From contig NZ_VLLG01000003.1 of the NCBI RefSeq assembly GCF_007830125.1, forward strand, positions 362,247-426,246: 64,000 nt of DNA, given 5' to 3'. Below are positions 1 through 8,879 of this stretch, piece after piece. The notes below the pieces were generated by a model, which saw only the letters and a list, made by a program, of their open reading frames with translations, had not been told where the DNA came from and did no database searches. Numbering within the stretch: position 1 is the stretch's first letter; every line of letters starts with the position of its first letter. The translations under genes were made by a program, and so were the position numbers. The DNA is from Chitinophaga japonensis (GTDB taxonomy: Bacteria > Bacteroidota > Bacteroidia > Chitinophagales > Chitinophagaceae).

Positions 1-22
1 TACGCAGCCACACCTGATCCGT

Positions 23-1864
23 TCAGTCATGTGGCCGGTCGGCTGCTTTTTCTTCCGGCAGCTCCGGTACGGTTTGCGGGATGAAGTCCCGGTCGCCTTT
101 GCTGTAGTCATAAGCCCAGCGGTGCACTTCTGGAATTTCGCCCGGCCAGTTGCCATGCCCGGGTATTACGGGCGTAGTCCATTCCAGGGTAGTGGCATTC
201 CAGGGATTGGGGGTGGTCACTTTTCTGCCCTTGTAAATGCTGTAGAAGAAATTGAATACGAACAGCAACTGTACCAGGAACACAATAATGGTAATAAAGC
301 TCATGAAGCGGTTCAGCTCCGTAAACTGGTTGAAGGATTGCCAGTTGCTGAAATCATAGTACCGCCGCGGCATACCGGCCAGCCCCTGGTAGTGCATAGG
401 CCAGAAGATCAGGTACGCCCCAACCAAAGATATCCAGAAGTGGATGTACCCCAGCGTATTGTTCAGGTAGCGCCCGTACATTTTGGGAAACCAGTGGTAG
501 ATGCCGGCAAACATGCCGAAAATAGCCGATACGCCCATTACCAGGTGAAAATGCGCAATTACAAAATAGGTATCATGCACATGAATATCTATTGAAGAGT
601 TGCCCAGCCATATGCCCGTAAGCCCGCCGGAAATAAAGGTGCTCACAAAACCGATGCTGAACAGGGCGGCCGGCGTAAAGCGCATGTTGCCCCGCCAGAT
701 GGTGGCCAGCCAGTTAAATACCTTGATGGCGGAAGGTACGGCTATCATCAGCGTCAGCAATACAAAGAACGAGCCCAGGAAAGGATTGATACCGCTTACA
801 AACATATGGTGCGCCCATACCAGGAAGGAGAGCCCGGCTATGGCAAACAGGGAGCCCACCATGGCCAGGTAACCGAATATGGGCTTGCGGGTGCTCACCG
901 CCAGCACCTCGGATACAATGCCCATGGCGGGCAGGATCACAATGTACACTTCCGGGTGCCCCAGGAACCAGAAAAGGTGCTGGTACAGGATGGCGCTGCC
1001 TCCTTCGTTGGACAGCACTTTGCCGGCTACAAATAATTCGCCCAGGTAAAAGCTGGTGCCCGCGTGGCGGTCAAACAGCAGTAAAATAAAGCCGGCCAGC
1101 AATACCGGGAACGCCAGCACGCCCAGGGTGGCCGTAAAGAAGAAGGCCCACATGGTAAGCGGCATGCGGCTCAGGCTCATGCCTTTGGTGCGCATGTTCA
1201 GGATGGTGGTGATGTAGTTCAGCCCCGCCAGCAGTTGCGATACCACGAACAGCGCCATGCTGGTCAGCCAGAGGTCCATACCTATCCGGGAGCCGATGGA
1301 GGCGTCGCCCAGCGCGCTCAGCGGGGGGTAGGAGGTCCAGCCGCCGGCGGCAGGCCCGGTTTGTACAAACAGGGAGCTAAGCATCACCAGACTGGCCAGG
1401 AAGAACACCCAGTAGCTCAGCATGTTCATGAACGGCGATGCCATATCCCGTGCGCCTACCTGCAAAGGGATCAGCAGGTTGGAGAAGGTGCCGCTCAGCC
1501 CGGCAGTAAGCACAAAAAAGATAAGGATGGTGCCGTGCATGGTGATCAGCGCGTAATAGGCCTCCGGTGTAATGCGCCCGCCTTCCGCCCAATGCCCCAG
1601 GATGTTTTCCATCCAGGGGAACGTTTGATCCCCGTAGCCCAGTTGCAGGCGGAACAGCACGGAGAAGCCGGCGCCGATGATCGCCCAGATCATGCCCGTA
1701 ACCAGGTATTGCTTGGCGATCATCTTATGATCCATGCTGAAAACGTACCTGGACCAGAAGCTTTCCTTGTGGCGGTCATGCCCGTTGCCGTTTCCATGCG
1801 TGGGCGCAGCGGCATTATCCTGCGTGGCCTGCCCATGTTCCGGCAGGCGGGTTGGGTCGCTCAT
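23..1864 (-). CDS. ctaD: Cytochrome c oxidase subunit I (aa3 type)
   Basis: This is the catalytic subunit of the terminal oxidase, a multi-spanning inner-membrane protein that reduces oxygen to water and pumps protons. The 613-residue sequence carries the expected ligands: H110 (heme a), H303 and Y307 in the GHPEVY motif, H352-H353 (CuB), and H438 and H440 in the HFH motif (heme a3 and heme a). GHPEV is the form found in A1-type oxidases. About twelve membrane segments are visible. The first 35 or so residues are hydrophilic, rich in Gly, Asn and His, and vary within the family. The other oxidase subunits are not in the window and would lie beyond the left edge or elsewhere. The identification is certain. 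Confidence 0.98.
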   Translation of the reverse strand: MSDPTRLPEHGQATQDNAAAPTHGNGNGHDRHKESFWSRYVFSMDHKMIAKQYLVTGMIWAIIGAGFSVLFRLQLGYGDQTFPWMENILGHWAEGGRITPEAYYALITMHGTILIFFVLTAGLSGTFSNLLIPLQVGARDMASPFMNMLSYWVFFLASLVMLSSLFVQTGPAAGGWTSYPPLSALGDASIGSRIGMDLWLTSMALFVVSQLLAGLNYITTILNMRTKGMSLSRMPLTMWAFFFTATLGVLAFPVLLAGFILLLFDRHAGTSFYLGELFVAGKVLSNEGGSAILYQHLFWFLGHPEVYIVILPAMGIVSEVLAVSTRKPIFGYLAMVGSLFAIAGLSFLVWAHHMFVSGINPFLGSFFVLLTLMIAVPSAIKVFNWLATIWRGNMRFTPAALFSIGFVSTFISGGLTGIWLGNSSIDIHVHDTYFVIAHFHLVMGVSAIFGMFAGIYHWFPKMYGRYLNNTLGYIHFWISLVGAYLIFWPMHYQGLAGMPRRYYDFSNWQSFNQFTELNRFMSFITIIVFLVQLLFVFNFFYSIYKGRKVTTPNPWNATTLEWTTPVIPGHGNWPGEIPEVHRWAYDYSKGDRDFIPQTVPELPEEKAADRPHD

Positions 1865-1935
1865 AATGGATATCCGGTTTTTTAAAATGAACAGTAATCA
1901 GTGCCGGCGCCGTTTGCGGGCTGCGCCGTTCGTGG

Positions 1936-2400
1936 CTAACTGCCTTTTTTATACAGCCCTACCAGTTCGCCGGAGGCCAGCACATGGTCTTTCATCGCTT
2001 TTTCCACGGTTTCTTTGTCAGACCCGGCCGGCAGGTCCAGCCTGGTATCCAGTGCATATACTTTAAAGAAATAACGGTGGGTGCCGGAGGGCGGGCAGGG
2101 GCCTTTATAGGCGTTCTTCCCCGTACTGTTGGCACCCTGCGTACCAGGCGCGCTGTTCTCTGCGATGGACGTGGTAGCAGGCGGAATGTTCCACATCACC
2201 CAATGATCAAAGGTAGCGCCCGGCGCATCCGGGTCTTCTATGATCAGCACCAGTGATTGTGTGCCTTCCGGTATATTCCCGATGGCTACAGGCGGGTTGA
2301 TGTCCGCGCCTTCACAGGTGTATTTCGATGGAATGGGAGCTTTATCCTTAAATGCCGGGCTGCTGACCGTAAGGCTGGCTATATGCGTAATAGTGGCCAT
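1936..2400 (-). CDS. YbhB/YbcL-type PEBP (Raf kinase inhibitor-like) protein
   Basis: This is a small soluble phosphatidylethanolamine-binding-protein fold. The family signatures DPDAP, HWV and GPCPPSGTHRYFF are all visible, the last two lining the anion-binding pocket. The reading frame can be extended upstream to 2424, but the extra residues are a short hydrophobic run and the ATG at 2400 gives the usual start (MATITHIA) and the usual length of about 155 residues. No export signal is seen from this start. The molecular role of bacterial members is not settled. It follows ctaD on the same strand with a 71-base gap, so cotranscription is not evident. Confidence 0.9.
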   Translation of the reverse strand: MATITHIASLTVSSPAFKDKAPIPSKYTCEGADINPPVAIGNIPEGTQSLVLIIEDPDAPGATFDHWVMWNIPPATTSIAENSAPGTQGANSTGKNAYKGPCPPSGTHRYFFKVYALDTRLDLPAGSDKETVEKAMKDHVLASGELVGLYKKGS

Positions 2401-2537
2401 GATGATGGAGATTAGCAAGTTCATGACATCAGTTGTTGGACGGGGAAACGCCTCAAAAACTTTGCCCTTATGGTACAGTAGGGGGCAGGGGCATCCAAAT
2501 GCCCTGCGGGGATGGGTATTTATCTACACAGTATGCG

Positions 2538-3584
2538 TTATTCGCTTCCTGGGGGGATCAGCTTTATTTTAACGGGCTCGTCCCTGTTGCAGGTGATTCT
2601 GCCGTCCTGGTATTTCAGTTCCGCAAGCTGTATTACGCTTCTTCTCCAGGCAACGGTGGTGTCCGGTGCAGGGTGGGCTTTTGCCCGGCCGGGATGCGTA
2701 AAATAGAACAGGTATGCGCGCCCATCATTGACCACAACATCGGCATGCCCGCCAATGGCCTGGTCGTCCGCTCCCTGGCCCGGGTGTTCCAGCAGGCGCT
2801 CCTGCTGCCGCTGCCAGTGCAGGAGATCGGCAGAGGAATAAACGCCTAAGCCGGCCCAGTTGTCCACGATCATCCAGTAGCGGTCTTTCCACCTGAAAAC
2901 TTTGGGCCCTTCACCGGACATTTCGCCGGGCCGGTGCCGGATAGCCGGGCCCTTATCCTGCCAGTGATACAGGTCCGGGCTGTCCGCGTAGTAAAAGGAC
3001 TTGTGATCCTTTTCATTGTTGTACCACATGCGCCAGCCGCCACCCGGCAGGCGGAACACGCAGGCATCTATTACCTGGTCATTGGCCAGGTCCAGGGTGG
3101 ACACATATTTCCAGTTGAGCAGGTCTGAGCTGATCAGGTGGATGATACTGCGCGGATGGTTCCAGTTGGTAAAGGTGCCCGGCACGTAAGTGAGGTACAT
3201 GTGGTACAGGCCTTCATGTTCAATCACCTCCGGCGCCCAGTAGGTGTAGCCGCTGTCCGGCCGGTGGTCGATATGCGCAGTATCCAGGTATTGCCAGGAG
3301 GCGCCGTTTTTGGAAACGGCAATGCCGATGCGGGTGCCATGCACCCAGGTAACGCCCCTGGCTTTCTTTACATTGGCCCTGCGGTTGGTATAGAACATGA
3401 ACCATTGTTGTTGCTTACGGTTCCAGATCACAACGGGGTCGGCTGCGCCGTCGTACACCGGGTCCCGGAAAAGCGGCTTGTCGGCCATATGGGCAGCGGC
3501 ATTTTGCTGGGCGTGCATACAGGCCGGCAGCAGCAGACCGATAAAGATCAGCAGGCACAGCGAAAGAATACGTATAGTAGTCAT
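2538..3584 (-). CDS. GH43-like five-bladed propeller glycosidase, secreted
   Basis: A probable exported glycoside hydrolase of 348 residues. The N-terminus is a signal sequence ending in LLLPAC, a plausible though imperfect lipobox, so it may be a lipoprotein. The mature part shows repeated blade motifs, DGAADPVVIWN with a candidate catalytic Asp, then YWAPEV, and a GEGPKVF stretch with a candidate acid Glu, the pattern of GH43 and related propeller families. The start at 3584 (MTTIRIL) is chosen over 3614 because the signal sequence begins there. It stands alone, divergent from the TetR gene. Substrate cannot be read from the sequence; family assignment between GH43 and neighbouring propeller clans is uncertain. 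Confidence 0.75.
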   Translation of the reverse strand: MTTIRILSLCLLIFIGLLLPACMHAQQNAAAHMADKPLFRDPVYDGAADPVVIWNRKQQQWFMFYTNRRANVKKARGVTWVHGTRIGIAVSKNGASWQYLDTAHIDHRPDSGYTYWAPEVIEHEGLYHMYLTYVPGTFTNWNHPRSIIHLISSDLLNWKYVSTLDLANDQVIDACVFRLPGGGWRMWYNNEKDHKSFYYADSPDLYHWQDKGPAIRHRPGEMSGEGPKVFRWKDRYWMIVDNWAGLGVYSSADLLHWQRQQERLLEHPGQGADDQAIGGHADVVVNDGRAYLFYFTHPGRAKAHPAPDTTVAWRRSVIQLAELKYQDGRITCNRDEPVKIKLIPPGSE

Positions 3585-3698
3585 AGTGAGATGGAGGCAT
3601 GGGTTGTAGCACACGCCCTGCCCGTTAAAATAATAGTTTTTTGCCTATTTCACCTGCAGCGCGATCATTCCCCGTCAAGACGCACCTGGAAAATTAAT

Positions 3699-3729
3699 TT
3701 TGTACTTTTAAGTACAGTATTTACATTTG
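3699..3729 (+). promoter_or_regulatory. Promoter of the TetR gene with embedded palindromic operator
   Basis: TTTG at 3699-3702, 19 bases, then TACATTTG at 3722-3729: an exact match to the Bacteroidota consensus. The 16-base palindrome TGTACTTTTAAGTACA (arms TGTACTT/AAGTACA) at 3701-3716 overlaps the -33 box and spacer, where a bound repressor would block RNA polymerase. A half-site, TGTACT, recurs at 4352-4357 ahead of the hydrolase gene. Confidence 0.75.
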
Positions 3730-3749
3730 CATTGTAACATTTTTTGAAA

Positions 3750-4334
3750 ATGGCTGGCAGACCGAAAATATTTGACAAGCACGAGGTAGTGAACAAAGCC
3801 GCGGACCTGTTCTGGAGCAAGGGGTATGAAGCGGCTTCCACGGAAGAGCTGCTGGCGGCCATGGGCATTGGCAAAGGCAGCTTTTACCTGGCGTTCCCGG
3901 AAGGAAAGCGGGAGCTGTTTGAAAAAGCGCTGGACCAGTTCAACAACGGCGCCCTGCAGCGCCTGTACGCAGCACTGGAAAAGGGCGGCGAGCCGGTGGA
4001 AGCGATCCGCAGGTTTTTCCTGGACATGGCCGTAGCTCCCAAAGAAGAGCACGGGAAAGGCTGCTTTATGGGCAATACCGTAGCAGCGTTGTCCAATATA
4101 GATGATGAGCTGAAACAAAAAGCCGTACAGCGCTTGAAGCAACTGGAGCAACTGTTCTACAATGCGATCAGCAAAGCAAAGCAGCAGGGCACGCTTAAGA
4201 CCGGCGAAGACACCGCTACGCTGGCCCGCTACCTCCTGACCCTGTGGAACGGCCTGAACATCACGAGAAGGATGTACACGGACCCGAAAGTGCTCCGGCC
4301 CCTGATCGAATTGCAACTGAAGATATTGCACTAA
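3750..4334 (+). CDS. TetR/AcrR family transcriptional regulator
   Basis: A 194-residue repressor-type protein. Residues 5-55 form the TetR helix-turn-helix (KIFDKHEVV, then STEELLAAMGIGKGSFY with the family's GSFY recognition end), followed by an all-helical ligand and dimer domain. The ATG at 3750 (MAGRPKIF) is used; the TTG two codons earlier adds nothing. The promoter directly upstream contains a palindrome suited to autorepression, and the downstream alpha/beta hydrolase starts 50 bases after the stop codon with a half-site in between, so the hydrolase is its likely target. The inducing ligand is unknown. Confidence 0.92.
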   Translation: MAGRPKIFDKHEVVNKAADLFWSKGYEAASTEELLAAMGIGKGSFYLAFPEGKRELFEKALDQFNNGALQRLYAALEKGGEPVEAIRRFFLDMAVAPKEEHGKGCFMGNTVAALSNIDDELKQKAVQRLKQLEQLFYNAISKAKQQGTLKTGEDTATLARYLLTLWNGLNITRRMYTDPKVLRPLIELQLKILH

Positions 4335-4384
4335 ATTTTTTTACACTATTTTGTACTATTTGGTAAAAAATAAAACATGAGATC

Positions 4385-5278
4385 ATGGAAAACAGTATCA
4401 CCACCCACCCCGCTACTACAACCACTTTCAGGACCGTACAAATCGACGGGCTGGATATCTTTTACCGGGAAGCCGGTCCTGCCGGCGCGCCGGTGATCCT
4501 CTTCCTGCACGGGTTTCCGTCCTCCTCCCATATGTACCGGGATATCCTGCGGGATCTTGCAGACCGCTATCATGTAATAGCGCCGGACTATCCAGGCTTT
4601 GGCCTGAGCAGCACGCCTTCCCTGCAGGAATTTGAGTACACCTTTGACCGCCTGGCGGCGGTGATGGAGCAGTTCATTGACAAGCTGGGCCTGCAGCGGT
4701 TCAGCCTGTACCTCCAGGACTACGGCGGACCGGTAGGTTTCCGGATCATCAGTAAAAGACCGGAACTGGTGCAGGCGCTGATCTTGCAGAACGCCAATGC
4801 CTACCTGGACGGCCTGGGACCGGAAGTGCAGGAGATGGGCAGGATCCAGGCCTCCGGCGATGAGGATGTCCTGCAGCAGGTGATTGATTACATGGTGTCG
4901 TTGGAAGGTATTAAAGAACAGTACCTGCACGGGGCCGCGCACCCTGAAAACGTAAGCCCCGATGCCTGGCTGTCCGACCATTATTTTATTGAAAGGCCCG
5001 GCAACAAAGCCATCCAGGCGGCCCTGCTGAAGAATTATCACACCAACTTCCCTTTGTATGACAACTGGCATACGTACTTCCGCACGCATCAGCCACCGGC
5101 GCTGATCACCTGGGGCAGGAACGACAAGATCTTCATTGCGCCCGGCGCGGAGGCCTATACCCGCGACCTGCAGGACACGGAGCTGCACCTGCTGGATGGC
5201 GGCCACTTTGCACTGGAAGAATACCACGGTGTGATAGCGGAGCTGATCCACCAGTTCCTGCAGCAACGGTTAAAGTGA
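4385..5278 (+). CDS. Alpha/beta hydrolase, haloalkane dehalogenase/epoxide hydrolase type
   Basis: A cytoplasmic alpha/beta-hydrolase of 297 residues. The oxyanion motif HGFP lies at 42-45. The nucleophile elbow QDYGG places an Asp (D112) where serine hydrolases have Ser, which groups it with haloalkane dehalogenases and epoxide hydrolases. D247 (GRND) and H274 (DGGHF) complete the triad. A cap domain lies between about 130 and 230. It probably forms a small detoxification unit with the TetR gene upstream. Whether it opens epoxides or removes halides cannot be told; the halide-binding Trp next to the nucleophile in dehalogenases is replaced by Tyr here, which slightly favours an epoxide or related substrate. 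Confidence 0.88.
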   Translation: MENSITTHPATTTTFRTVQIDGLDIFYREAGPAGAPVILFLHGFPSSSHMYRDILRDLADRYHVIAPDYPGFGLSSTPSLQEFEYTFDRLAAVMEQFIDKLGLQRFSLYLQDYGGPVGFRIISKRPELVQALILQNANAYLDGLGPEVQEMGRIQASGDEDVLQQVIDYMVSLEGIKEQYLHGAAHPENVSPDAWLSDHYFIERPGNKAIQAALLKNYHTNFPLYDNWHTYFRTHQPPALITWGRNDKIFIAPGAEAYTRDLQDTELHLLDGGHFALEEYHGVIAELIHQFLQQRLK

Positions 5279-5490
5279 TGTACACAGTGCTCCACATTAT
5301 GATAGAAAATGCAACACTTGACCATGCCGGGCAGTAGAGATATTAGCATATCCGCATTTTGTTAGCGATTGATATTGTGTTGGTAACAGGTGCCGGCGCT
5401 TCATTCACAAAAACGCCGGCATCTTACGCATGCAATTTGGGCTGATAGGGGAAAGAACATGATTGTGGATACTTAAAAAAACTTTTTCTT

Positions 5491-6033
5491 ATGGCAACTA
5501 CAAGTGAGAATAAGGCTGTTACTGCTGCAGATTCCAAGCTGCAGCAAATTTTTGAGGACCAGTTGCAGGACATGTACTGGGCAGAGAAGAAGCTGGTGAA
5601 AACCCTTCCAAAATTACAGGAAGCTGCTACCAGCAGTGAATTAAAGAACGCGTTTGGCACCCACCTGGAGCAGACCCAGAACCATGTTTCCCGCCTGGAG
5701 AACGTGTTCCAGATAATAGGGAAGGAGGCCAGGTCAAGAAAATGCCCTGCTATGGCTGGTATTGCAGAAGAAGGGGAGGACATTATAGATGAAACAGATA
5801 CCGCATCAGCACAGCGCGATGTAGGGCTGATCTTTGCGGCGCAGAAAGCCGAGCATTATGAAATCGCCACGTATGGCGGATTATGCCAACTGGCGCGCAC
5901 GCTGGGCTATGAGCAGGCCGCAGAAGTATTGGGACAGACCTTGAGTGAAGAGAAGGAAACGGATGCCCTGCTTACGCAGATTGCCGAAGGAAACGTGAAT
6001 AAGCAGGCAAGAAGGGAACCTCAGACAGCATGA
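5491..6033 (+). CDS. YciE/YciF family ferritin-like protein (DUF892)
   Basis: A 180-residue four-helix protein of the DUF892 group. It has the family opening (FEDQLQDMYWAEKKLVKTLPK), the conserved HLEQT helix and a late AEHYEIATYGGL helix; Glu and His residues on these helices form the di-metal site of ferritin-like folds. Members are often induced by general, osmotic or oxidative stress, but the activity is not firmly known. It is a single gene bounded by a strong terminator. A G/C hairpin without a T-run (5391-5421) lies in the upstream gap. Confidence 0.9.
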   Translation: MATTSENKAVTAADSKLQQIFEDQLQDMYWAEKKLVKTLPKLQEAATSSELKNAFGTHLEQTQNHVSRLENVFQIIGKEARSRKCPAMAGIAEEGEDIIDETDTASAQRDVGLIFAAQKAEHYEIATYGGLCQLARTLGYEQAAEVLGQTLSEEKETDALLTQIAEGNVNKQARREPQTA

Positions 6034-6066
6034 CCAGGAGTTGCTGAAATGCGGGAGTGCAGAGAT

Positions 6067-6115
6067 GCCGGGCGCTTTTTGTGATTTTTTTTTCAAAAAG
6101 TGCCCGGCTTTTTTT
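6067..6115. terminator. Bidirectional intrinsic terminator
   Basis: A 15-base-pair stem (GCCGGGCGCTTTTTG at 6067-6081 with CAAAAAGTGCCCGGC at 6094-6108, one G-T pair) followed by seven T on the plus strand. It separates the convergent YciF-like and GH39 genes, and the A-rich side of the stem gives a T-run for the minus strand too. Confidence 0.9.
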
Positions 6116-6116
6116 G

Positions 6117-7820
6117 CTACCAGGAGCATTTCAGTAATGATACGCCCTGCCGTGGCAGGTGCATGCGGATAACGGCAGCGCCATTCACGGTTGATATCCA
6201 TTCCGGCGAGGCAAGCTGCTGCAGTTGCCCGCTTTTTTCCAACTGCGCTACCTGTGCCGCATCCGGCTGCTGCGGTGCCCCCATTTCTTTCCAGGCCGTA
6301 TAGGCATTGCTGTGATCGTCGTCTACGCGGTAATGCTCCAGTAACACCTTCCCTTCCGGAAGCCCGCTGATAGTGACCGCTACCGCCGTGGCAGGCGCAG
6401 GACGGTTATTATCATGGTAGTTCCATACCATAACGGTGGCGCTGCGTTCATCTTTGGCCGCCAGCGCACTGATGTCGGCACGGGGGCCACGCACGCTGGA
6501 GTCGCGTATTTTTGAAAAGTCGTAGGCCAGGTCTCCGCTTACTGCTACCCGCCGGCCCTGCATCATGCCGAACATGCGGAATACGTTCAGCACCGGTTTG
6601 TCCACCCCATTGGTGGCCAGGTCGCGGAAGCCGGCAAACCAGGGCTGGTCCTCAAACTCAAAAGCCCAGGTAACCGCCCCTGCCAGTTGGATACCGTGCG
6701 CGGCTGCCAGCTCATACTTACGCGCAAAGGACGCGGCGGTATAGCTGGAATACATGGTGCCGTTGCGGTAGGCATTTTCCGGGTGAAAATTTTCCGAGCA
6801 GGCCGCGCAGCCCTCCGGGTCCGATTCTCCTATGATCACCGGCAGGTGTTTCAGCGTAGGGTAGGAGGCTACAATGGCAAAACCTTTATCTATATCCCGT
6901 AGCTGGGCGCCCATGTTCATTTGCACTACACCGTCCACTACGCGCGGCGCGCCTTTGGCGTGAAAGGTGATCAGGTCCAGCGGTGCGCCCTTTTTGCCGG
7001 TTACATGATTGGTGCCGCTCACCACGTGATCCAGGAAAGTTTTCATAAAATCGGCGGCGTCTTTCCAGTTGGGGCCGGTTACTTCCGGCCCGCCGATGCG
7101 TGCGGTGGGCAGCGCGCGCTTCACGGCGTCGGCCACATAGTCATACAGCTTGATATACTCTTCCGTAGTGCCTTTCCAGTAGCCGATGTTCGGTTCGTTC
7201 CACAGCTCCCAGTACCAGCTTTCCACTTCTTCCTTTCCATAACGTGCTACCGAGTGCCTGACCCATTCATACACCAGCGCCGCAAATTTCTTATAGTCTT
7301 TAGGCGGGTAGGCCCAGCCGGTAAAGATGTCGCCATAGGGCTGGTCCGGCCGCCAGTGATGCCGGTAAGGCTCCGGCTTTGCGGACAGGGCCTGCGGCAT
7401 GAAGCCGATCTGCGCCAGGGGTTTCATGCCCCGCTCTATAAACGTGTCGAATATTTTATCAATGATGGTCCAGTCATATACCGGGTTGCCCCGGCTGTCC
7501 TCCGTATAGGCGTTGGTGGAGCCCCATTTCAGTGCCGGCTGACCGTCGCCGGTCACCAGCAGGCTGTGCACCCTTACATATACCGGTACTTTGCTGAGCT
7601 GCGCAATTTCGGTCAGCAGCTTCGTTCCGTCCTTCATGTAGGTATAATTAGGCTCATCGTAGCCAAACCAGGCCCAGATGGGTTGCAGGGGGCCGGTGGG
7701 TTTATCCAGGTGCACCTGTATGGCTACAGTGTCCTGCTGCGCTGAGCTGCGGCCGGGAAAAAGATGGCAGATCAGCAGGGCAAGGAATGCGGGCAGGTAT
7801 GCCGCTTGTTTTCGGATCAT
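6117..7820 (-). CDS. Glycoside hydrolase family 39, secreted
   Basis: An exported GH39-type enzyme of 567 residues (beta-xylosidase or alpha-L-iduronidase family). A signal peptide covers residues 1-27 (cleavage near RSSAQQ). The TIM-barrel follows, with acid/base E209 in WNEPN and nucleophile E332 in VIIGESDPEG, both in the right order and spacing. The C-terminal 150 residues form a beta-rich domain, as in other GH39 members. It likely trims plant or animal polysaccharide in the periplasm or outside the cell. It is monocistronic, bounded by terminators on both sides. The substrate is not predictable from the sequence alone. Confidence 0.88.
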   Translation of the reverse strand: MIRKQAAYLPAFLALLICHLFPGRSSAQQDTVAIQVHLDKPTGPLQPIWAWFGYDEPNYTYMKDGTKLLTEIAQLSKVPVYVRVHSLLVTGDGQPALKWGSTNAYTEDSRGNPVYDWTIIDKIFDTFIERGMKPLAQIGFMPQALSAKPEPYRHHWRPDQPYGDIFTGWAYPPKDYKKFAALVYEWVRHSVARYGKEEVESWYWELWNEPNIGYWKGTTEEYIKLYDYVADAVKRALPTARIGGPEVTGPNWKDAADFMKTFLDHVVSGTNHVTGKKGAPLDLITFHAKGAPRVVDGVVQMNMGAQLRDIDKGFAIVASYPTLKHLPVIIGESDPEGCAACSENFHPENAYRNGTMYSSYTAASFARKYELAAAHGIQLAGAVTWAFEFEDQPWFAGFRDLATNGVDKPVLNVFRMFGMMQGRRVAVSGDLAYDFSKIRDSSVRGPRADISALAAKDERSATVMVWNYHDNNRPAPATAVAVTISGLPEGKVLLEHYRVDDDHSNAYTAWKEMGAPQQPDAAQVAQLEKSGQLQQLASPEWISTVNGAAVIRMHLPRQGVSLLKCSW

Positions 7821-7853
7821 ATGTAATATGGTTTAACGTGGGAATTAAATTAC

Positions 7854-7893
7854 ATGGCCCACTGCCTACCGGTACCGGCGGGCAGTGGGCCAT
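7854..7893 (-). terminator. Terminator downstream of hflKC
   Basis: A perfect 13-base-pair stem (ATGGCCCACTGCC at 7854-7866, GGCAGTGGGCCAT at 7881-7893) with a 14-base loop. On the minus strand it is followed by an AT-rich tail without a long T-run. It lies between hflC and the GH39 gene and would stop hflKC transcripts. Confidence 0.7.
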
Positions 7894-7934
7894 TGATGTT
7901 GTGACAACAAGGTACTAAAATTTCCTGGCTGATG

Positions 7935-8873
7935 CTAGGGCTTTTGCAGGAATTTAAACAGCTCGTTATTGGTGGTCAGCACCACGTTTGTATTACTGTC
8001 CAGCGATCTTTCCAGTGCTTCCATGGAGCGGATGAAGCTGTAGAGCTCCCGGGACTGGCTGCTTTTATTGTAGGCGCGGGCATAGATGGCCGAAGCCTGC
8101 GCATCGGCCTTACCTCGTATCACCTGCGCTTCCTTCACCGCCGATGACTGTATCTCCGCCAGGTCACGTTCTTTGTTGCCCCTTATTTTCAGGGCTTCAC
8201 CCTGGCCTTCGGATTTAAACTGTTCCGCGATCCTGTTCCGTTCGCTGATCATCCGGTCGTATACCCTGTTCCGGACCTCGTCTACATAGTTCACTCTCCT
8301 GAAACGGAAGTCGAGTATCCGGATACCGAGGTCGGTGGTTCTTTCGTTCACTTTTTTGAGGATCGTGGCTTCTATCCTGTCGCGTCCTACGGAAATGGAG
8401 TCCAGGTTTTCCAATTGTTCCAGGAAATCCTCTCCCACTTCGGGCTTGCGGTTGGTGGAGCGCACCAGGTCCAGCAGCTCATGGGAGGCTACAGCGTTCC
8501 TGGTTTCGCCGTCAATGATGTCATCCAGCCGCGACATGGCCGAGCGCTGATCCCTTAAACGGATAAAGAACTGCAGCGGATCGGTGATCTGCCAGCGGGC
8601 ATAGGTATCCACGAAAATGAATTTCTTATCTTTTGTAGGTACCTGGTTAGGATCGCCGTCCCAGGCCAGGTAGCGTTTGTCGAATATCTTTACTTTCTGG
8701 ATGAAGGGCATCTTGAAGTTCACGCCCGGCGTTACCCGGGGCTTGCCTACCGGCTTCCCGAACTGTGTAACGATGGCCTGTTCCGTTTCATCCAGGATGA
8801 ACATGGAACCTGAGATGGCGATGATCGCCAGGAAAATAAGTATACCGGTTATGATTTTTCTGGTGCTGGGCAT
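7935..8873 (-). CDS. hflC: HflC, SPFH-domain modulator of FtsH
   Basis: A 312-residue SPFH/band 7 protein: one N-terminal membrane anchor (residues 7-26), the band 7 domain (LDETEQAIVTQFGKPVG to about residue 200), then a charged coiled coil (AEQFKSEGQGEALKIRGNK). With HflK it forms a ring around the inner-membrane protease FtsH, facing the periplasm, and tunes turnover of membrane proteins. It starts six bases after the hflK stop, a normal hflK-hflC operon. Confidence 0.96.
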   Translation of the reverse strand: MPSTRKIITGILIFLAIIAISGSMFILDETEQAIVTQFGKPVGKPRVTPGVNFKMPFIQKVKIFDKRYLAWDGDPNQVPTKDKKFIFVDTYARWQITDPLQFFIRLRDQRSAMSRLDDIIDGETRNAVASHELLDLVRSTNRKPEVGEDFLEQLENLDSISVGRDRIEATILKKVNERTTDLGIRILDFRFRRVNYVDEVRNRVYDRMISERNRIAEQFKSEGQGEALKIRGNKERDLAEIQSSAVKEAQVIRGKADAQASAIYARAYNKSSQSRELYSFIRSMEALERSLDSNTNVVLTTNNELFKFLQKP

Positions 8874-8879
8874 TACGAT

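Noticed and set aside
5391..5421. Terminator after the alpha/beta hydrolase
   Set aside because: A G/C stem is present but there is no T-run and it lies 110 bases past the gene, so function is not claimed.
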